From Daphnia carinata (lineage: Eukaryota; Arthropoda; Branchiopoda; Diplostraca; Daphniidae), in NCBI RefSeq assembly GCF_022539665.2, contig NC_081337.1:10533768-10597767 (forward strand): a DNA stretch of 64,000 nt, written 5' to 3'. The notes under the pieces are model-generated. The model was not told the origin of the DNA, did not search any database, and worked only from the letters and a program-made list of their open reading frames with translations. Shown in pieces: positions 23,860-39,900 of this stretch. A program made the translations under genes and the position numbers. Every line of letters begins with the position of its first letter. Within the stretch, counting starts at the first letter, position 1.

Positions 23860-24479
23860 TTAGATGTTTCTAGTACGTCGAGGTGGAGGTGGTGGCGATG
23901 AGGTATCCTCCTTAACAAGCTCAGGTTCGCTAGTTGTTTTCTTGCCACCACGTGTCCGTTTCGTGGCCGGCACGACCGGAGATTCATCCGCCATTGTTGC
24001 GGCAGATACTGTCGGGCCCTTTTGTCGTGAACGTTTGGCGGCCGGTGCTTTCTCTTCCTCTTCTTTGGCTGTAGCGGCCAAAGTCTCAATGTCGGGGTCG
24101 CGTTCCAGCTGGAGAGAGACTTTCTTCTCGGCCGGTGAAGCCGTCTTCCGCGCCGAACGGGTGGATCTGACTAGCGAATGCGCCGTTTCGGCCACGTCAA
24201 AATGAACTTTGAGTGCGCCCTTTGCGCGAGTAGATCGTCCACTTTTGACGGATGTGACTGGCGATCCATTGTTCGCCTCCGGCTCATCTGGCACGTGATT
24301 GGCGTGGATGTCGGCAGCGTGTCCTTTGCCTTCGTATAACATTTCTTCATCATCCAATCCAGCAACGTATTTATTGGCTTTTGTTTCACCACGACGCCTT
24401 TTGCCTTCCGGCGCTTCCTTCTCCGGAACGGAGACACGTTTGACAGCACCTCGACGTGTTGTTTTCTTCGTCACCTCGA
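23860..24479 (-). CDS. Basic, low-complexity probable nuclear protein (exon)
   Basis: An open frame of about 205 residues on the minus strand, rich in Lys, Arg, Glu, Ala, Ser and Thr. It has several basic clusters (KRRRGETK, AKRSRQK, ATKRTRGGKK) that look like nuclear localisation or chromatin-binding segments. The frame has no ATG at its beginning: it is open from about 24479, after a possible acceptor (AAAAG), so it is probably a terminal exon, not a whole gene. The upstream exon was not found. It directly follows the broken vasa-like copy on the same strand. I do not recognise the family. It may be live or part of the decayed block. Confidence 0.4.
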
Positions 24480-24571
24480 CATCGGCTTTTATTGTTTATC
24501 TATAAGACAGTAAAACACCATTAGGCATAAAAACTCTTAATTCATATATATATTTCATACCTTACATGATT

Positions 24572-26500
<1,929 letters not shown>

Positions 26501-26841
26501 CCATAGTTTAAAATAATCACACTAGGAATACAAGAAAACACTTACCTTGTGACCCTGGACAGAAAAAATGTAGATCAGAATGAAACAAATTAGATTATAT
26601 AGAGAGGTCAAGAAGTAAAATCTAGCGAGGACGGTCTATCTAGCGAGTAAAGGTAGACAGCAGACTACACGCGTTAAGCCAATCTAAAAATATGCCTGAA
26701 AAAAAAACTGTCCGATGAGCCACGGTTTAAGGCGCCTCTTGTGGACGCAAGTCATTACGGAGAAATTTTATCCGCCACAAATTAAATGGTTTTAAACATT
26801 TAAAGTACTTATCCAAATGAAAATTTAACTTAAGAAAATTA

Positions 26842-26927
26842 ATATGTTTGAGTAATATAAAGTCGTTATTGTGTATTATTTTCACAGCGCAACAACCAAT
26901 AATGACTTTATATTACTCAAACATATT
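26842..26927. repeat. Long hairpin (31-base arms), MITE-like
   Basis: The left arm 26842-26872 and right arm 26897-26927 are reverse complements with one mismatch, separated by a 24-base loop. The arms are A/T-rich and lie in a gene-free, A/T-rich stretch. This resembles a tiny foldback or MITE remnant; no target-site duplication was established. Confidence 0.6.
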
Positions 26928-27159
26928 ATTTATACCAAAAACAAGGAATTATTCTCATTGCTATTAGAATTACATTCATTATAATTGCTGCAGCACAAAA
27001 TGGAAAGTTAATAGTTAATAGTAATAATAATGAAGTTAAGTAAGTAGAATATAATAAAATAATTATTGTATAGTTATATTTTAATAAAATAAAGTTATTA
27101 ATTAAAAAAATTATATATTTATATGGCTAGAATGCGTAAAGTTGTATTTAGAAAATTAA

Positions 27160-27260
27160 ATAGGAATCTGGCCGATAGATGGCCATAGCTGTAAAAAAGA
27201 AAAAAAAAGGCCGAAATTTTTTTTTTTTTTTTGGGGTAAAACGGATTGCCATATGCCATG
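27160..27260 (-). repeat. Third copy of the small A-rich dispersed repeat
   Basis: Read on the minus strand it gives ATGGCAATCCGTTTTAC at 27236-27252, then CCCC, an A-run, a pyrimidine run and GCCATCTA, in the same order as the first copy at 17814. Copies at both edges of the 17.8-27.3 kb accessory block are in opposite orientation. Confidence 0.5.
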
Positions 27261-27964
27261 TCGATTTAGCTATTGGTTTTCTCCTTAAGCCAGCCGTTTT
27301 GAAAATAAAATAAAATAAAGTGCTTGTTCGAAACTTAATCTTGGTTTTTGCCGAAATCTAAATGTTGCAAACTCGGAAACTCACAATATCGAAAGCCGTT
27401 CATTTCACACAAACCCACAATCTTGATCGACGCTACAAATCGTAAACGTTGTTTTTTTATATACGATAACGTGTACTAATTATTCACAATCATGTGACGA
27501 GCAACCAACCGTATTAGTGAAGTTGGCACTCGGCATTAACGTGGTAGTTCCAAAAAAATTTCCAAGGTAGAGAAAAATCGTGAGTCAGCCAACTTTATTT
27601 TTATTATTATTTGCGATTAAGCTACGTAAATACATTTACATTTTTCAGTTCTATCAATCGCTACTGCGTTGACTGTACTCTTGTGGCGCGCTCCTTTAAG
27701 TATTGCAAAGAGGCAAAGTCCTCTTGTGCTCAAACGAGGCCTTCAGCCATAAGTTAAAATCAAATAGAATGCACACTCACGCACAGATATACACCCACAC
27801 ACTCTGTATACAGAACATCACCCTGGTTTGGGTTGGATAAACTGATAAGCTTCGCTCACATCGTAGTTGCGCCATAAAATAAGTCGCCAACGTTCTCCAT
27901 AAGGACGCCGAATTCAGGATGGATGAAGGCGCATTTACATTCAACTATTGATAAAGTTATTTAC
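27261..27964. other. nAChR 3' UTR and flanking intergenic DNA
   Basis: No coding sequence is recognised. On the minus strand AATAAA is present at 27595-27600, about 365 bases after the receptor stop codon, and is the likely polyadenylation signal. A short CA-type run lies near 27785-27800. Confidence 0.45.
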
Positions 27965-30900
27965 TTAAAGGGGTTTTGGATTGAACCATCCACGATTGTA
28001 TCCCGGTATGATAATGAGGAAGAGAGCGGATGAGACGGAGGTCATGATACAAAACACCCAGAAGAGGATACGATCCACAACGGCGGCCAGTTGGCGCCAC
28101 TCGATAACGACGGCTTGTCCTTCTTCGGTGAACTTTTGCCGGTCGAGGAAGTAGCGCATCATATTATCTGGATCATTGTTTGATGTTGACATGCTGAAAG
28201 CATACGGCGGATGACTATTCTTAGCGCATCCAGGGCCACTCACTCCGCCAGTTCGCCGACAAGACTGGCAAAGGCCGCCCGATTCCAACGCAGTATCTCC
28301 TACACCGGGTATCGATAATGGAGGATGAGGTAGGCTGGATGTAGGCACGCTAATGGATAGCCTTGCCTCTCCGTAATCATCTTCACTTTCCGTCTGCAAG
28401 GAAAGCAAAACAAAAAAATAAATAAATAAAATGAAATGAAAATGAAACATGGCACAAATAAACAAAACACACATAAACATCAACATTTGGTAATGAGATA
28501 TCGACAAGGATTTTTCGTTCATTCCAGTTCCCATACCACTGCGTTATAAAACAAAATGTGGTAAATATTACGTTCTAATAAGCCTTTGTCAACACAAGAT
28601 TAGGATGATATACCATAAAACGGAAATACATTTATATTTGTGGGAACTCATCGCTATAACGTAGACCATTGTGAGGATCCAGATAGAGTGGATCGTCCCA
28701 TAAATCAAGAACTGAGAGTAGGCGAATACAGCGCTGGTATAGAAGAGGGTGTTCCATTGATTTGTGTTCTTCTAGACGCTAGGTAGATGCACAAACATTA
28801 TGACAAAGAAAAAGGGATTGGCTATCAGCACTAGGCAGAAAATTCCATTCGACAACAATTTATTAGATACCCGGGCAATTTACGTGCTGTACTTCCATCG
28901 CTCGAGTTATTCTGATAATTATTTCGGCCACCATTTTTTGTTGTGATTTTTCTTCGTGCCTATCAAAATGCTGCATTGCGTCGTCAAACAAAGCGGCGAC
29001 AATACCCCTTCTATGTCCATACTTGACGCGTCACAAATCTGTGCAGGACGCTGCGGTATTTGGTTTGACTCCGACTCGCATACCAGATGAACAAAATGCG
29101 ATTTGTAAAAAGAAAACACTTGGCCGCGAGAAGAAAACAAAAAAAAAAAATCTGTAAGCAATAGCCTTATAGGGTGCCATTCATACGCGATGTAAAAACG
29201 GGAAAGGAATAACGATTCGGCCAGAAAAAAAAAATCCAACATTAAAGTGGTCCAAGTGCCCAAAAGATCCGATAATATCACACATCCATTTACTCTCATT
29301 TTCCCAGTTTTTATAGCTTCTATTTTAGTGGCAATAGAAGTCGACTATTCTTTTGATTCCCATCGATTTGTGATTCCAGTTTGTCACACGCATTCGAAGC
29401 ATCATACAGAAAATGGTCCGTAGTTTCTAGAATCATTTTTACAGCTCCTTCACTGTACTCTTCGTAACACGTTGTAACGCGACTCTCCGATTGATTATTC
29501 GCAGTATTGTAGCTCATGTCATTAACTCGCAAGTCCAATGAAGACGTGATTTACTTAGTAGCAGTTAGTTCAGTAACAGCTGGTTAACTTCTTGGCCAGC
29601 AGTGATGCAATTGGGCTTATTTTCAGTACAACGGGCAAATACTCTCGGTCAACTGCATGCGTTTGTCAAACCAACAAAGATCAGGCTCTTTGTCCGGGAA
29701 GTTCGTGATCATATTACATGTAGACCTCTCTCGGACATCTGCAGTTCATAAAGAATGAACGTGAGCGCAGGGACAAAAGATCCCGTATGATTAAGGTCGC
29801 GTGGAAATTAGGGATTTCCCCCTACAAATGTAACTTTTTGTCCTATGTAAACATAAATATATATATAATCCAACATTATCAAAAAAGACAAGCCTTCCGA
29901 AACTAGGCCTGTCTGACGAAACGTCTTGTAATGTTAAGTCGGGTTCCTGGGGATGACCATTGTACATTCATTCTATGCAAATGAATCGCAACTAGGGTGC
30001 AAAAAAGCGGACTTTTTCTGGCTGAAATGAAAGAAAAATAGCATTGCGAAAACAAAAACAAACCAGAACCAGCGTATCCTTATCATGATGAGATTGCTAT
30101 TTCAAGTTATGTACGTATCCCACTATGGCTCTATGGTAAATATGTTTACGGACCTGTGCGCCTTGGCTCTGCTGGGCTTGGCGATACTTTCGGCTGAGTC
30201 GGACAAAACTGCGTTTTCGCTCTTCAGAGTACTCTGCGACGCGGAATCGAAACGACTGGGGCGGGGCGGAAGTGTTGAGGGTCATCGGGATTGTGGAAAC
30301 AGATGAGGCCGTATTGGGCAGACCTCGATAGTTATCAGCGATGCCATCACCAACAACGCCACCGCTGTGCATAAATTCGGCGGATGGGATATTTTCTCGG
30401 CTGGCGGAGCTGCTAGACATGACGCTCTTGTGACGGCATCCGTTACCCAAACAATTGCCGGTCTGAACGACAACGGGCGCATTGGCACCGGCTGTTGCCG
30501 CCGCCTCTTCAAACGCCTGATAATGCGCCGTCGGCCGTTTCTGATGATGCTCGTTAAATCTGCCAGCATTTGATTTCAGCATATATCTATATAGCAAAAT
30601 GAAAGGCGAAGAAAAAAAAATGGGTAGATTTAGTACACCGGATAATCAAGCAGAGGCTGATAATTCGTCATTCTCCGTTCCGCCCGAAGTATCTTGCCAC
30701 CCGCTTTCCCATTTGATTGCGGCTTCAATGAGCACTACAGACGTTCACAACACGCCCAGACGACGAACGGCAACTGTAACGGGTGGGTGAGGGACTGTTG
30801 ATGACGTACCTTCTCATCCAGCGAGGAACTTGCTTGGCGGTCGGACCCTTGTAATGGCAGTTGAGAACGATCACCGTCATAACCACCGAGATCGAAGTAA

Positions 30901-33900
30901 TCGCCATCACGGCCGTCAGATAAATCCCTATTCACGTAATTGGCGAAAAGAGCATCAAAAATTAAGTATATCAAAGTAACTAACATGGCTCTATTGCAAG
31001 ATTACACCAACTGGTAAGCAGATAATTTTTTCTTTTCAACTGTAAATACATGTCAACGATGATGACAGACAATATGATTACTCAGACAGAAGGTCTGAAA
31101 CGAGTTACATTAATTAGTCCTTGCTGTTGCTTGTCGTATCCCAGGATGCGGTTCTCTATCCTTTTCCGCCTCTCACTCTACATTTCTTGCAGATGATTTT
31201 TTGCAGAAAAAACGAAGAGCCTGATATTTCCCGTTGTATGAAACTTTCTCTTTCCGGCTGACAAGAAAACCAGTCGGCCATATAGAAATCAAGTCCCTGA
31301 GCGACATTTTTTTTCCGGCTCTCCACTATACAGCCATTTGGCCCTTGATATTCCGTCCTCTTCTATCTTTCTCATTCCACGCCCGGTGACTTCTACTTCT
31401 TTTTCTTGCCATCATTTTGTATTTTCTTTCCCCGTCTCCATATTAGATAGCAAAAAAGGATTACTAAGGCGAAGAGCAGAGGCGGAGATTCATGGGACGT
31501 TGTTTCGACACAGCGATTCGCCATCGTTTCAATCTGAACGTTGTTCGTCACCCAGTCTTTCTTTCCCGGAAAAGAAGTTGATGGAGCGGGAATTCAAACC
31601 GACACGCATAACATGCACGCTCAATCAACGTAGAGTGAACAAATAGGATACATTTTAACAACTAATCTAGAAGAAGCGTACAAAGTTGTACGAAGGTGGG
31701 GGCGGCATCGGCGGATGAATATATAATGACGAATGACATAAGCCTCACCTTATTTGTATGGCTCGAGGAACTACGCCTAAGCGAAGAAGTAAGAGAAGCA
31801 AAGCTAAGCAATGGAAGACACACAAACACAAAAAAAATAGTGTGATGACTAGCTATTATAACGAGTTAATCAGATTGCTGCAATCTGACACTGACGACGA
31901 TCAAACAGTCAACGTACGTAATAACCAATGCGATTACAGACGAGGAAGAGGGAGGGAAAAAAGGGTAGGACGAAATCAGCTTGTTTGGGGGCATAGAAAA
32001 GATGAGAATGACGGAGATAGAGTGAATGTGACACATAGGGGGGGAGGAGGAGGAGAAACAAAGACAGGAAACAATTTGCCTCTGTTGTAGGATCCCTGCG
32101 GAAAACGGACAGATCGGTCAAAAAGAAATCCTGTCAAAAGATATCATTTCTGTATAAGAGGCTCAAGTTTTTCTCTTTTGTTATTTTGTTTCGGTGCGCA
32201 GCCCATGTTTTTTGATTTTCCAAACAAAATCGACGATATTAAAAAAAAAAAAAAAATCCTTGCATGATCCCACGTCTCGCACTCTTCCCACCCACGCTAT
32301 TTATTATTTATTATCACTTTATTGTTTTTCTGCGCTACACCGCCTGTCTCTTCCTTCAATTTCGTTTCATTGTCAACTGAATTGTTCCAATAAACGTATC
32401 TCACCAATAAGAGGTATTGACTCGGAAGTTTCTGGCATCTTCTCGGCGATGGCCAGCATGAAGACGGAGAAGGCCAGTAGGACGGTGATGCCAAGTGCGA
32501 TCTTCTCTCCCGATTCCGGAGGCAAGCAGAAGACGAGCAGGGTCAGGACGGACATCATCACGCAGGGCAAGACGACATTGACCATGTAATAAAGGATCTT
32601 GCGCCGGATCTTGAGCGTCACCGTCAAGTCGGGGAACGGCTCCGGACAGCAGCTGTAGAAGACGACGTTGCGGATCAGTCGCGCTTCCAGCAGCTCCCAC
32701 TCGCCATTGGGCACGTAGTTAGTGAGATCCACTTCGGAAGTCCGGTTGGTCACGTCGACCTTGACAACAGCCGGGGTCAAACGAAAGGAAGAAATTTGGA
32801 ATTCAAAAGTCAAACATTCTGCGATTCATGTTTCGAAGTCACCTGGAATCCGTCGTACGTCCACGAGCCAAGTTTCATGACGCACGTCTGGTCGTCGAAG
32901 GGGAAGTAGGTGACGTCGACGGGGCAAGTGCTGCGAAACTTGGTCGGCGGCGGCCAGAAGACGTTGCCGTCGTAGCTCACCATGGCTTTACTGTTCATGT
33001 AGCCGCGCGTGTAGTCATCGGCGCTGTTATTTGGTGGAAGAAAAGAAAAAGGAAATCAAAAGTTAGTAGAAATCGTCTTATGGTACAGCGCATGTAATAG
33101 AACGTCGTGGATTGGTCGTACTGAACGTCAGGGTTGAAGTCTGGCGCTATACACGAGCACGTGCGCAAGTGATTCGCCGTCAATCATCGACAGCTGTTCT
33201 ATAGCGACAAGGCAAAGCCAGTCGAGAAGAAGTACGGAAACTTGGGCAAGTTTACATCGGGCCAAATGTCCGTACTTTCTCGGCTCACGATTATCACTAG
33301 ACAAACTAGCACGTCTTTGTTGCCGCGCTAATGAAGGGTTGACATAGAAAGTCTCGCTTCATTCACCTTAAAATTATTTGACCTACGCATGTACTGAGGG
33401 TGACATTGGCAGTAGCTAATCAACCAATGCGTCTTCACAATGCTTTAAAAAAAAAAAGTACTACTAGGTAACGACGGAGGGATCAATAGAAGTTTATGCG
33501 ACGTCTGAACTTACTTGTTGTAGAGGACTATGTCGGGCAGCCAGATCCTCTCGCAAGGCATCCGCATAATCTTCAAACCGCCAAAGTCGTTGGGATCCCA
33601 CGTCAACAGTTCGTCTTTCCATTCCTGAAAATAAAGATGGGAAGGTGAAATGTTGAAAACAAACCAAGAAAGAAAATATATCAGTCGATTTTTCATTTAG
33701 AGTATCTCTGTCTCTCCGGAAAAATCTCTCGCTTCTAGGGGTTATTCTAAAAGTTTTCTTCCGTCTGACGAATGGATTCACCATGTAAAGAAGAAAGCAA
33801 AATTAAAAATAATAACAGTAACACATGGACTGATCTTGGAACTTAAAAATAGTCGGTTATTAGTTCCTCGTTATCGCTACTGCATGCTAGTTGAAAGGAT

Positions 33901-36900
33901 TGGCACCCGAATCGAAGGTAATCGATCGTGACTAATAGGTTCATATGAGGCAATTTCTAAGAATATCAATCTGCGAGGCCGACATCGAGTTCGCATCTTT
34001 TTTTATCTCTATATTTTGCCAGCAACGCAGTTTCGGCTTGTTAGGCAGAGATTGCAGGAGCGGTGGCTGTGCGCGAGCTGTGAATGTAAATAACAGCAAC
34101 AGCCAAAACACACAAACAAAAACACCATCTGCCTCGCTAATTCGTTTTCCACTGCACCGGCTGGGTCGTGTTTGGGCCAATTATCCGGCTTTTCTTGCAA
34201 CTAACACGGGGATACTATCATCTCCAGGGATGCCATTCAGTTCGTTCGCCTTTGGTCACCGCGTTGAAAGAGATCAAACAGACAAGGGCGTGGCTGTAAT
34301 ATTCCCCTTCCTACAGTCTCATTCTGATTATTTTCAGGCAGACGAAATAAATGAGCGAGATAAATAAAAACCAGGACAAAGAGGAAATGGGTGAGGCCGG
34401 CGGAGAGACCCGGAGAAACCAGAATACACAAGTAAGCATTAGAGGCGTTGTTTACTTGATCCAGCCAGACGATCGATGTGAGGACTTGATTCTTCTCGTC
34501 CTGCGTACAAAAAAAAAAAGAAAGAAAGAAAAGAAAAAAAAGAGTAATAAATTTACAGGAAAGATCCTTAGTGAATACACATTCACGCACGCATAGATAT
34601 GGATATATCCTCCATTGTGGAAACGCCAGGAATAAAAAAACAAAACAAACAGGGGTACGTGTGTGTGTGTGTATGGGAGAGTGGAGGGTGAGAAGGGGTG
34701 TGTGTGTGTGTGTTTGCGTGTTGAATGAAGCTATCAATTCGAGGATCTCGGCAGTCGGGTTGGTTAGGGCTCGGCTGGGAATGGTTGATGAGAGAGTTTG
34801 GGTCGTTGTTGCCAGCAATCGCAGCCGAGTAGGGTGTTGCGATTCGTATCGCTAAAAGACATATAAGACGTATGCCATTGTTAGTGTACGTTGGTGTAAA
34901 AAGGCTTGACCGAATACACAAGTGTCCTCGTCTCAAAACTAGCAAAAAGCCAACAGAGATTAGACGGAACCGGAGGCACTCGACGTTGAAAACGACGTAA
35001 GCAAAAAAAAAATAAAAAAAAATAAAAAAAAATAATGGACATAAACACTTGGAGTAATGGGCATGTATATGTCTTTACATGGTATTGCGGGAAGGGAACG
35101 TACGGGAAGTGATGTAATTGGGTGTTTGTTTTTTTGCGTACCATGTCGAAGATTTGAGTCAGAGTGATGCTCAACTGGATGACGACGGGCGTCGAAGCGT
35201 TCTTGACTGGACGGACATCGCGCTCGTAGCCGCGCATCAAGTGCCGCAACAGTCGCTTCTCGTCGTTCTCCCGGCCCTCCACTTCTTCCGCCACCGACAT
35301 CGGACCTCTCGAGTACCGCATCCCTAAAGGGAACAAAACAAAACATTTAATACAATTAAATAAATTCGACATCCTGCAGTGAAAAAAAGTGACTACCGAA
35401 GTCGCGAAATAATTAATCAAGAAATTAGTAGACAACTGCCTCGTATTACATTAAGAGCTTAAAGCAAAGGGCAAAAAGATGATGGAGGGGTGGAGCTACA
35501 TCCGGGCAAAGGCGACGCAATGAAATGTTGCCCCCCCCCCCCCCCCCCACATATTTCGGGATATGCATAAAACCTGCAGACAACTCGTCATCCATCATCG
35601 AGCTTCTTATCTCTAGAAGAGGAAACCATATTGGTATAATTTCATTATTAGTACAGTATGCAAATTAACGGTCAGAGCGAGGGAGGTTAGGTTACGTAAA
35701 CGACATCAACCTCGTAAAAAAAAATACAAAAACAAAAATGCAAGGAAACAAAAAAAAAATCGATAACGGGATTGTCTCAATGTATGCCATACACATTACT
35801 GGTTCCAAAAGTAGGTAAGCTCGCGCATGCCGCAACGCGAATAATAAATAGCCGCGATGACAATTATTCATATTCTGCACAACGAACGTGAACGGGAACC
35901 AAGACGAAAGCCGAACGAACGGACTAACGTATTACTGATGATTGGAAATCTAAGTTATTGTAGTTTCAAAACAAGGGAATGAGAAGGTATAGAATGTAGA
36001 ACACATAACGTCTTGCTCGAATTGCATTGCTGCCGGATTCGCCTCGGATTTGCCATTAGATCCTGCCCACGCTATTTTCGAGGCAGACCGCCTACACGAT
36101 ACGCGGCTATTCTCAGGCCATATCGCCGTGATAATGTAATACCAAGAGTGAGTGGTAAATCAGTCTCAGCTGCGCACTATCAATAATGTTGTAGACTATA
36201 TCCTGCCATCCGATGGTAAGGGAGATATCAACAGAATGCACATTGCAAACAAAGGACAGATGATGAATTTCAATAGGCTTGCGATATGGATAGACTAATA
36301 CAAGCGCTGTCACAACATTCTTTTTTCTTTTTGCAATGATCGTGGACTTGGTTCGCTTATCCGCGTCGAGATGATGGGAGCGTGTAGCGTCTGCCAAGGT
36401 GATGTCTTTCCAACATCCCCTTTTTTCTTCCCCCCCCCCCTCTCGTGCAAAGAACTTTCAACACCGGGAGTAAATATATGCTCAAAGAGGCGGAACGTGA
36501 AATAAACTACGCTATACACGAAAAAAAAAACCGGTCGAATGCACCGAACAGGCGCGCCATAGTCTACCAAGTTTTATAACGATCGAGCTTGCTGCTATCT
36601 CAAACGCGAAAAAGAAACAATTGCCTCAGCCAGTTTCGAAACATAAAAGCCGGCCTCTGTCATTCGGAGGAGGATCTTAGTTCACTATAAAAGCCAAGAT
36701 GCTAAAACGAACGTACCCAAAACTAACTGCGGCTGCTACGCCAGTGTGTTAGCTTTCTTTTCTTTGCGTATTCATTTTCACTGATTCCGTTGTCCTCCTT
36801 TAACGTCCGCCCATTTATCCTCGAACAAGAGTGATCATTCTGCATAGCACAGCGTACGAACAGATACGATAGTATAAGGGTTTAATTGCAGTTTTGCTCA

Positions 36901-39900
36901 GTGCTCTTTTCCATACCGTTGCATATCGATTCCAGTCAAGCGATCGGGGGTGTAAGCGACCGCATGAAACGGTAAAGACATGGAAGGAGGCCTGACTATG
37001 CGTTGAAAGCGGGTCGATTCTTTTCTGCTGCCGCTACCCCATGAAATATGCCTTCGGTGTGAAAACTCCCTGCCGGATGATGCGATACCGTATAAAAGTT
37101 TCATAGTACACCATCCGCCCTATGATGATAGAAACTTAGTCAGAGATAAGAGATAGACGAGCAGTTGCGAAGGCAAACCCACGCTTATATCTCCCTTTAT
37201 TTTTTGCATCACTAAATCTTAAAAAAAAAAAAAAAAATGTTCTTTTATTTTTCGTTCGATCTATCCACCATTTGTCAAGTGTGCGGAATAACGAGCTCTT
37301 TGGAAAGGATCAACAGAGAGAAAAGTTGCAACTGAATTTTAAAACAAAAACGAAAGAAAAAGTGAAAAATGAAAAAAAAAAATAGAAAAAACGGCAGGGT
37401 GTCTGCGAAACTTTTTTGTTTTGTTTTGTTTTATTTACGACTGGAGTAACAAAAAAAAATAATGCCTAAATCTCTTCACTCCTATTCCCCTCGTTGATGT
37501 CTTGGCTTCATGTTTAGTTCCGGTTGTATCTCCCGTTATTTGTTTTGGTTTTTTTTTTCTGAACTCAGCGTGCGTGTGTATTTGTCTGTTAACAGTTTTT
37601 TTCCCATTACATCCACCCGCTTATTCATGGACATCCCCATTCCCCAACAGCTATTTATGAATGTGATTGTCGCAAACCAATTGGGTCATATCTCGTTGCA
37701 TCCCTTCAGACGTCAAATTTTCAAAGACGCCACATCTTTCAAAACTAGAAGCTTCTTCCCTTTTTTCTTTTGTTCTTTCCCAACTTCTCTTCTGGTTCTC
37801 CGGTGCAATAAAAAAAAAAAAAAGGAAAAACTATCGAAGAAATGTAATAGCATTCGAGGGAGTGCTTTGCGCTAATTTGGTAGTCTTCTCCAATATCCGC
37901 CAAGGGTCGCATTTCTTCAGTTTGCGGGAGTCTCGCGGGAGACACTTGATATGCACTTGGAAAATGAAAGAAATTAAAACAAGAGCTACTTATACAGATT
38001 AAGAAAGAAATTCGACGATTGCAAGGTGTCAAACAAAATCCTTTGATTATTACCGTCCCTCCAAATTGGCCTATCCTAATTAACTGTCATTTAATTTACT
38101 AAGAGGTAAATTACAAATGGACACGAGTCATGCAGAAATCAGAAAGGTGGAACTGGAAACCCTACGGTTCTTGAGTCATCATCAAAGAAAATGTGTCGTC
38201 AGCTGAACCGCAAATTTCATCATGTTAGCTGACACGCACCATAAAACGGGCAAAAGGAAAGGAACACATCTTTATTTTCAAAAGACATCATTTTCTAAAT
38301 AGTACCCTAGCACTATTTCCTCATATGCAATTTCGATATCATTCAATGATTCAGATGTAATTTCACCGAAATACGTGAAAGAAAAAAAAGGGGGGACATG
38401 TCAGCGAGGCCGATTCTGATAATTCGGGCGACGAAGGCTTCCTGACGCAATCGTTTCCATAAGGAATCCAATCTTACAAGAGGTAAAAGAAAAAAAAAAA
38501 ATTCTGGGTGTGTCCGATTTTCAGTTCGCTACTCGAGGATTCTAGTAACCATAAATAAGGTAAAAAGAAAAATGTCTCTAACAGCCAGGCAAGCCAGTGC
38601 CCCCATCAGCATCAATTTGAAAGCCGCCTTTTCTGGTCCCTTTCAACCTAGTAACGTAATACCGTTCATCGAAAAATGAGAATATTATACTAAGTAGTTT
38701 TGGCTCATCGATTATGGCTAGGCTTTCGTTCTCCAATTCTACCAGGATGTCGTCCTCTTCATGTTTTTTTTTTTTTTTTTGCCTTTTCTTTTACGGTGTA
38801 AACATTAAATTCGAGACCGTGTTTCACAGCTTTCCCTCCGTCTATGGTGTCCGCAATGCATACGACCCAACAGCTGAGCGTGTCAGGTATTAGATCATTT
38901 TTCCCTCCCTGCCCTTATGGTAGCCAGCCGGGAGTCACTGTCCGTTCAAATTGTATTTTCTTTTGTTATCTGTATTCTTCACGGCAACGTACGGTAGTTC
39001 TCATTTTTCTTTGTTTACGTTACATGTCACTGTCGTCAGCCAGCACTAACAAAAACCTACACGCTATCTAATCCTAATTGCAATTGAATTGCGGTCGCGT
39101 ATCTTCGGATCTGGGGGTATATTGGGAACGAAATTCACGTTGCCCGTGATTCGTTTACCTCAACAAATAAATAAATACACGGGAAGGCGATATCCGTAGC
39201 GCAGAAAGTGACATCAGGCTAACTAGCGCAGGACAATTGCCGCCGCCTTTCTCTGATGAATACGCAATCGTTTGGTTGGGTTTTCGCTATAAAAAAAAAT
39301 ACCACCAACGTGATTTCTGTCCCTTATATAATGCTTAATTAACGGTGCTTCATTTCTAGGGCATTGCATAGCACCAAGTTTGATTTGAATTTGATGAATT
39401 CCCAACCGTGTCCTTCTTGTTTTCGCGTTTTATTTGCAAAAGACAGACCGCCCATCTACCTTTTTTTTTATTGCCTTTTTATGGCAGCGTTAGTTTCTAT
39501 GTGCCACTGGGGATGCTTTGACTCCCGCGATAGCTTAGGCCACACGGCTAAAACCTTATTAAACCTCATAGAACGATTCAAATCTAAACGAGATAGGAGG
39601 AAGAGTTGTGGCCAGGTGCGCTTCGCGGTGGAAATCAATCAAGCCAACCGCCTGTCCGCCATTCAAAATAATATTGTAAAACGAGTTAGTTTGATTACAC
39701 AGATCGCGAACGAATTCCGGATTGTTTTTTTTTTTACAATAATAATAATGATAAAGGCCATTCAAAAGTCAGCCACACTGTCGGTGGCTGTTCAGCGCAG
39801 GTAAAGAGCAACGTAAATCAAGTTGACAAGAGAACAAATAAAGTCGAAATGAAAGTGGCGTGATAGAATTTAAGAGAACAAGAAATAGTTTGGGATGTTG

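Noticed and set aside
36685-36693. CTATAAAAG TATA-like motif in the first nAChR intron
   Set aside because: No downstream start, ORF or splice pattern supports a promoter here.
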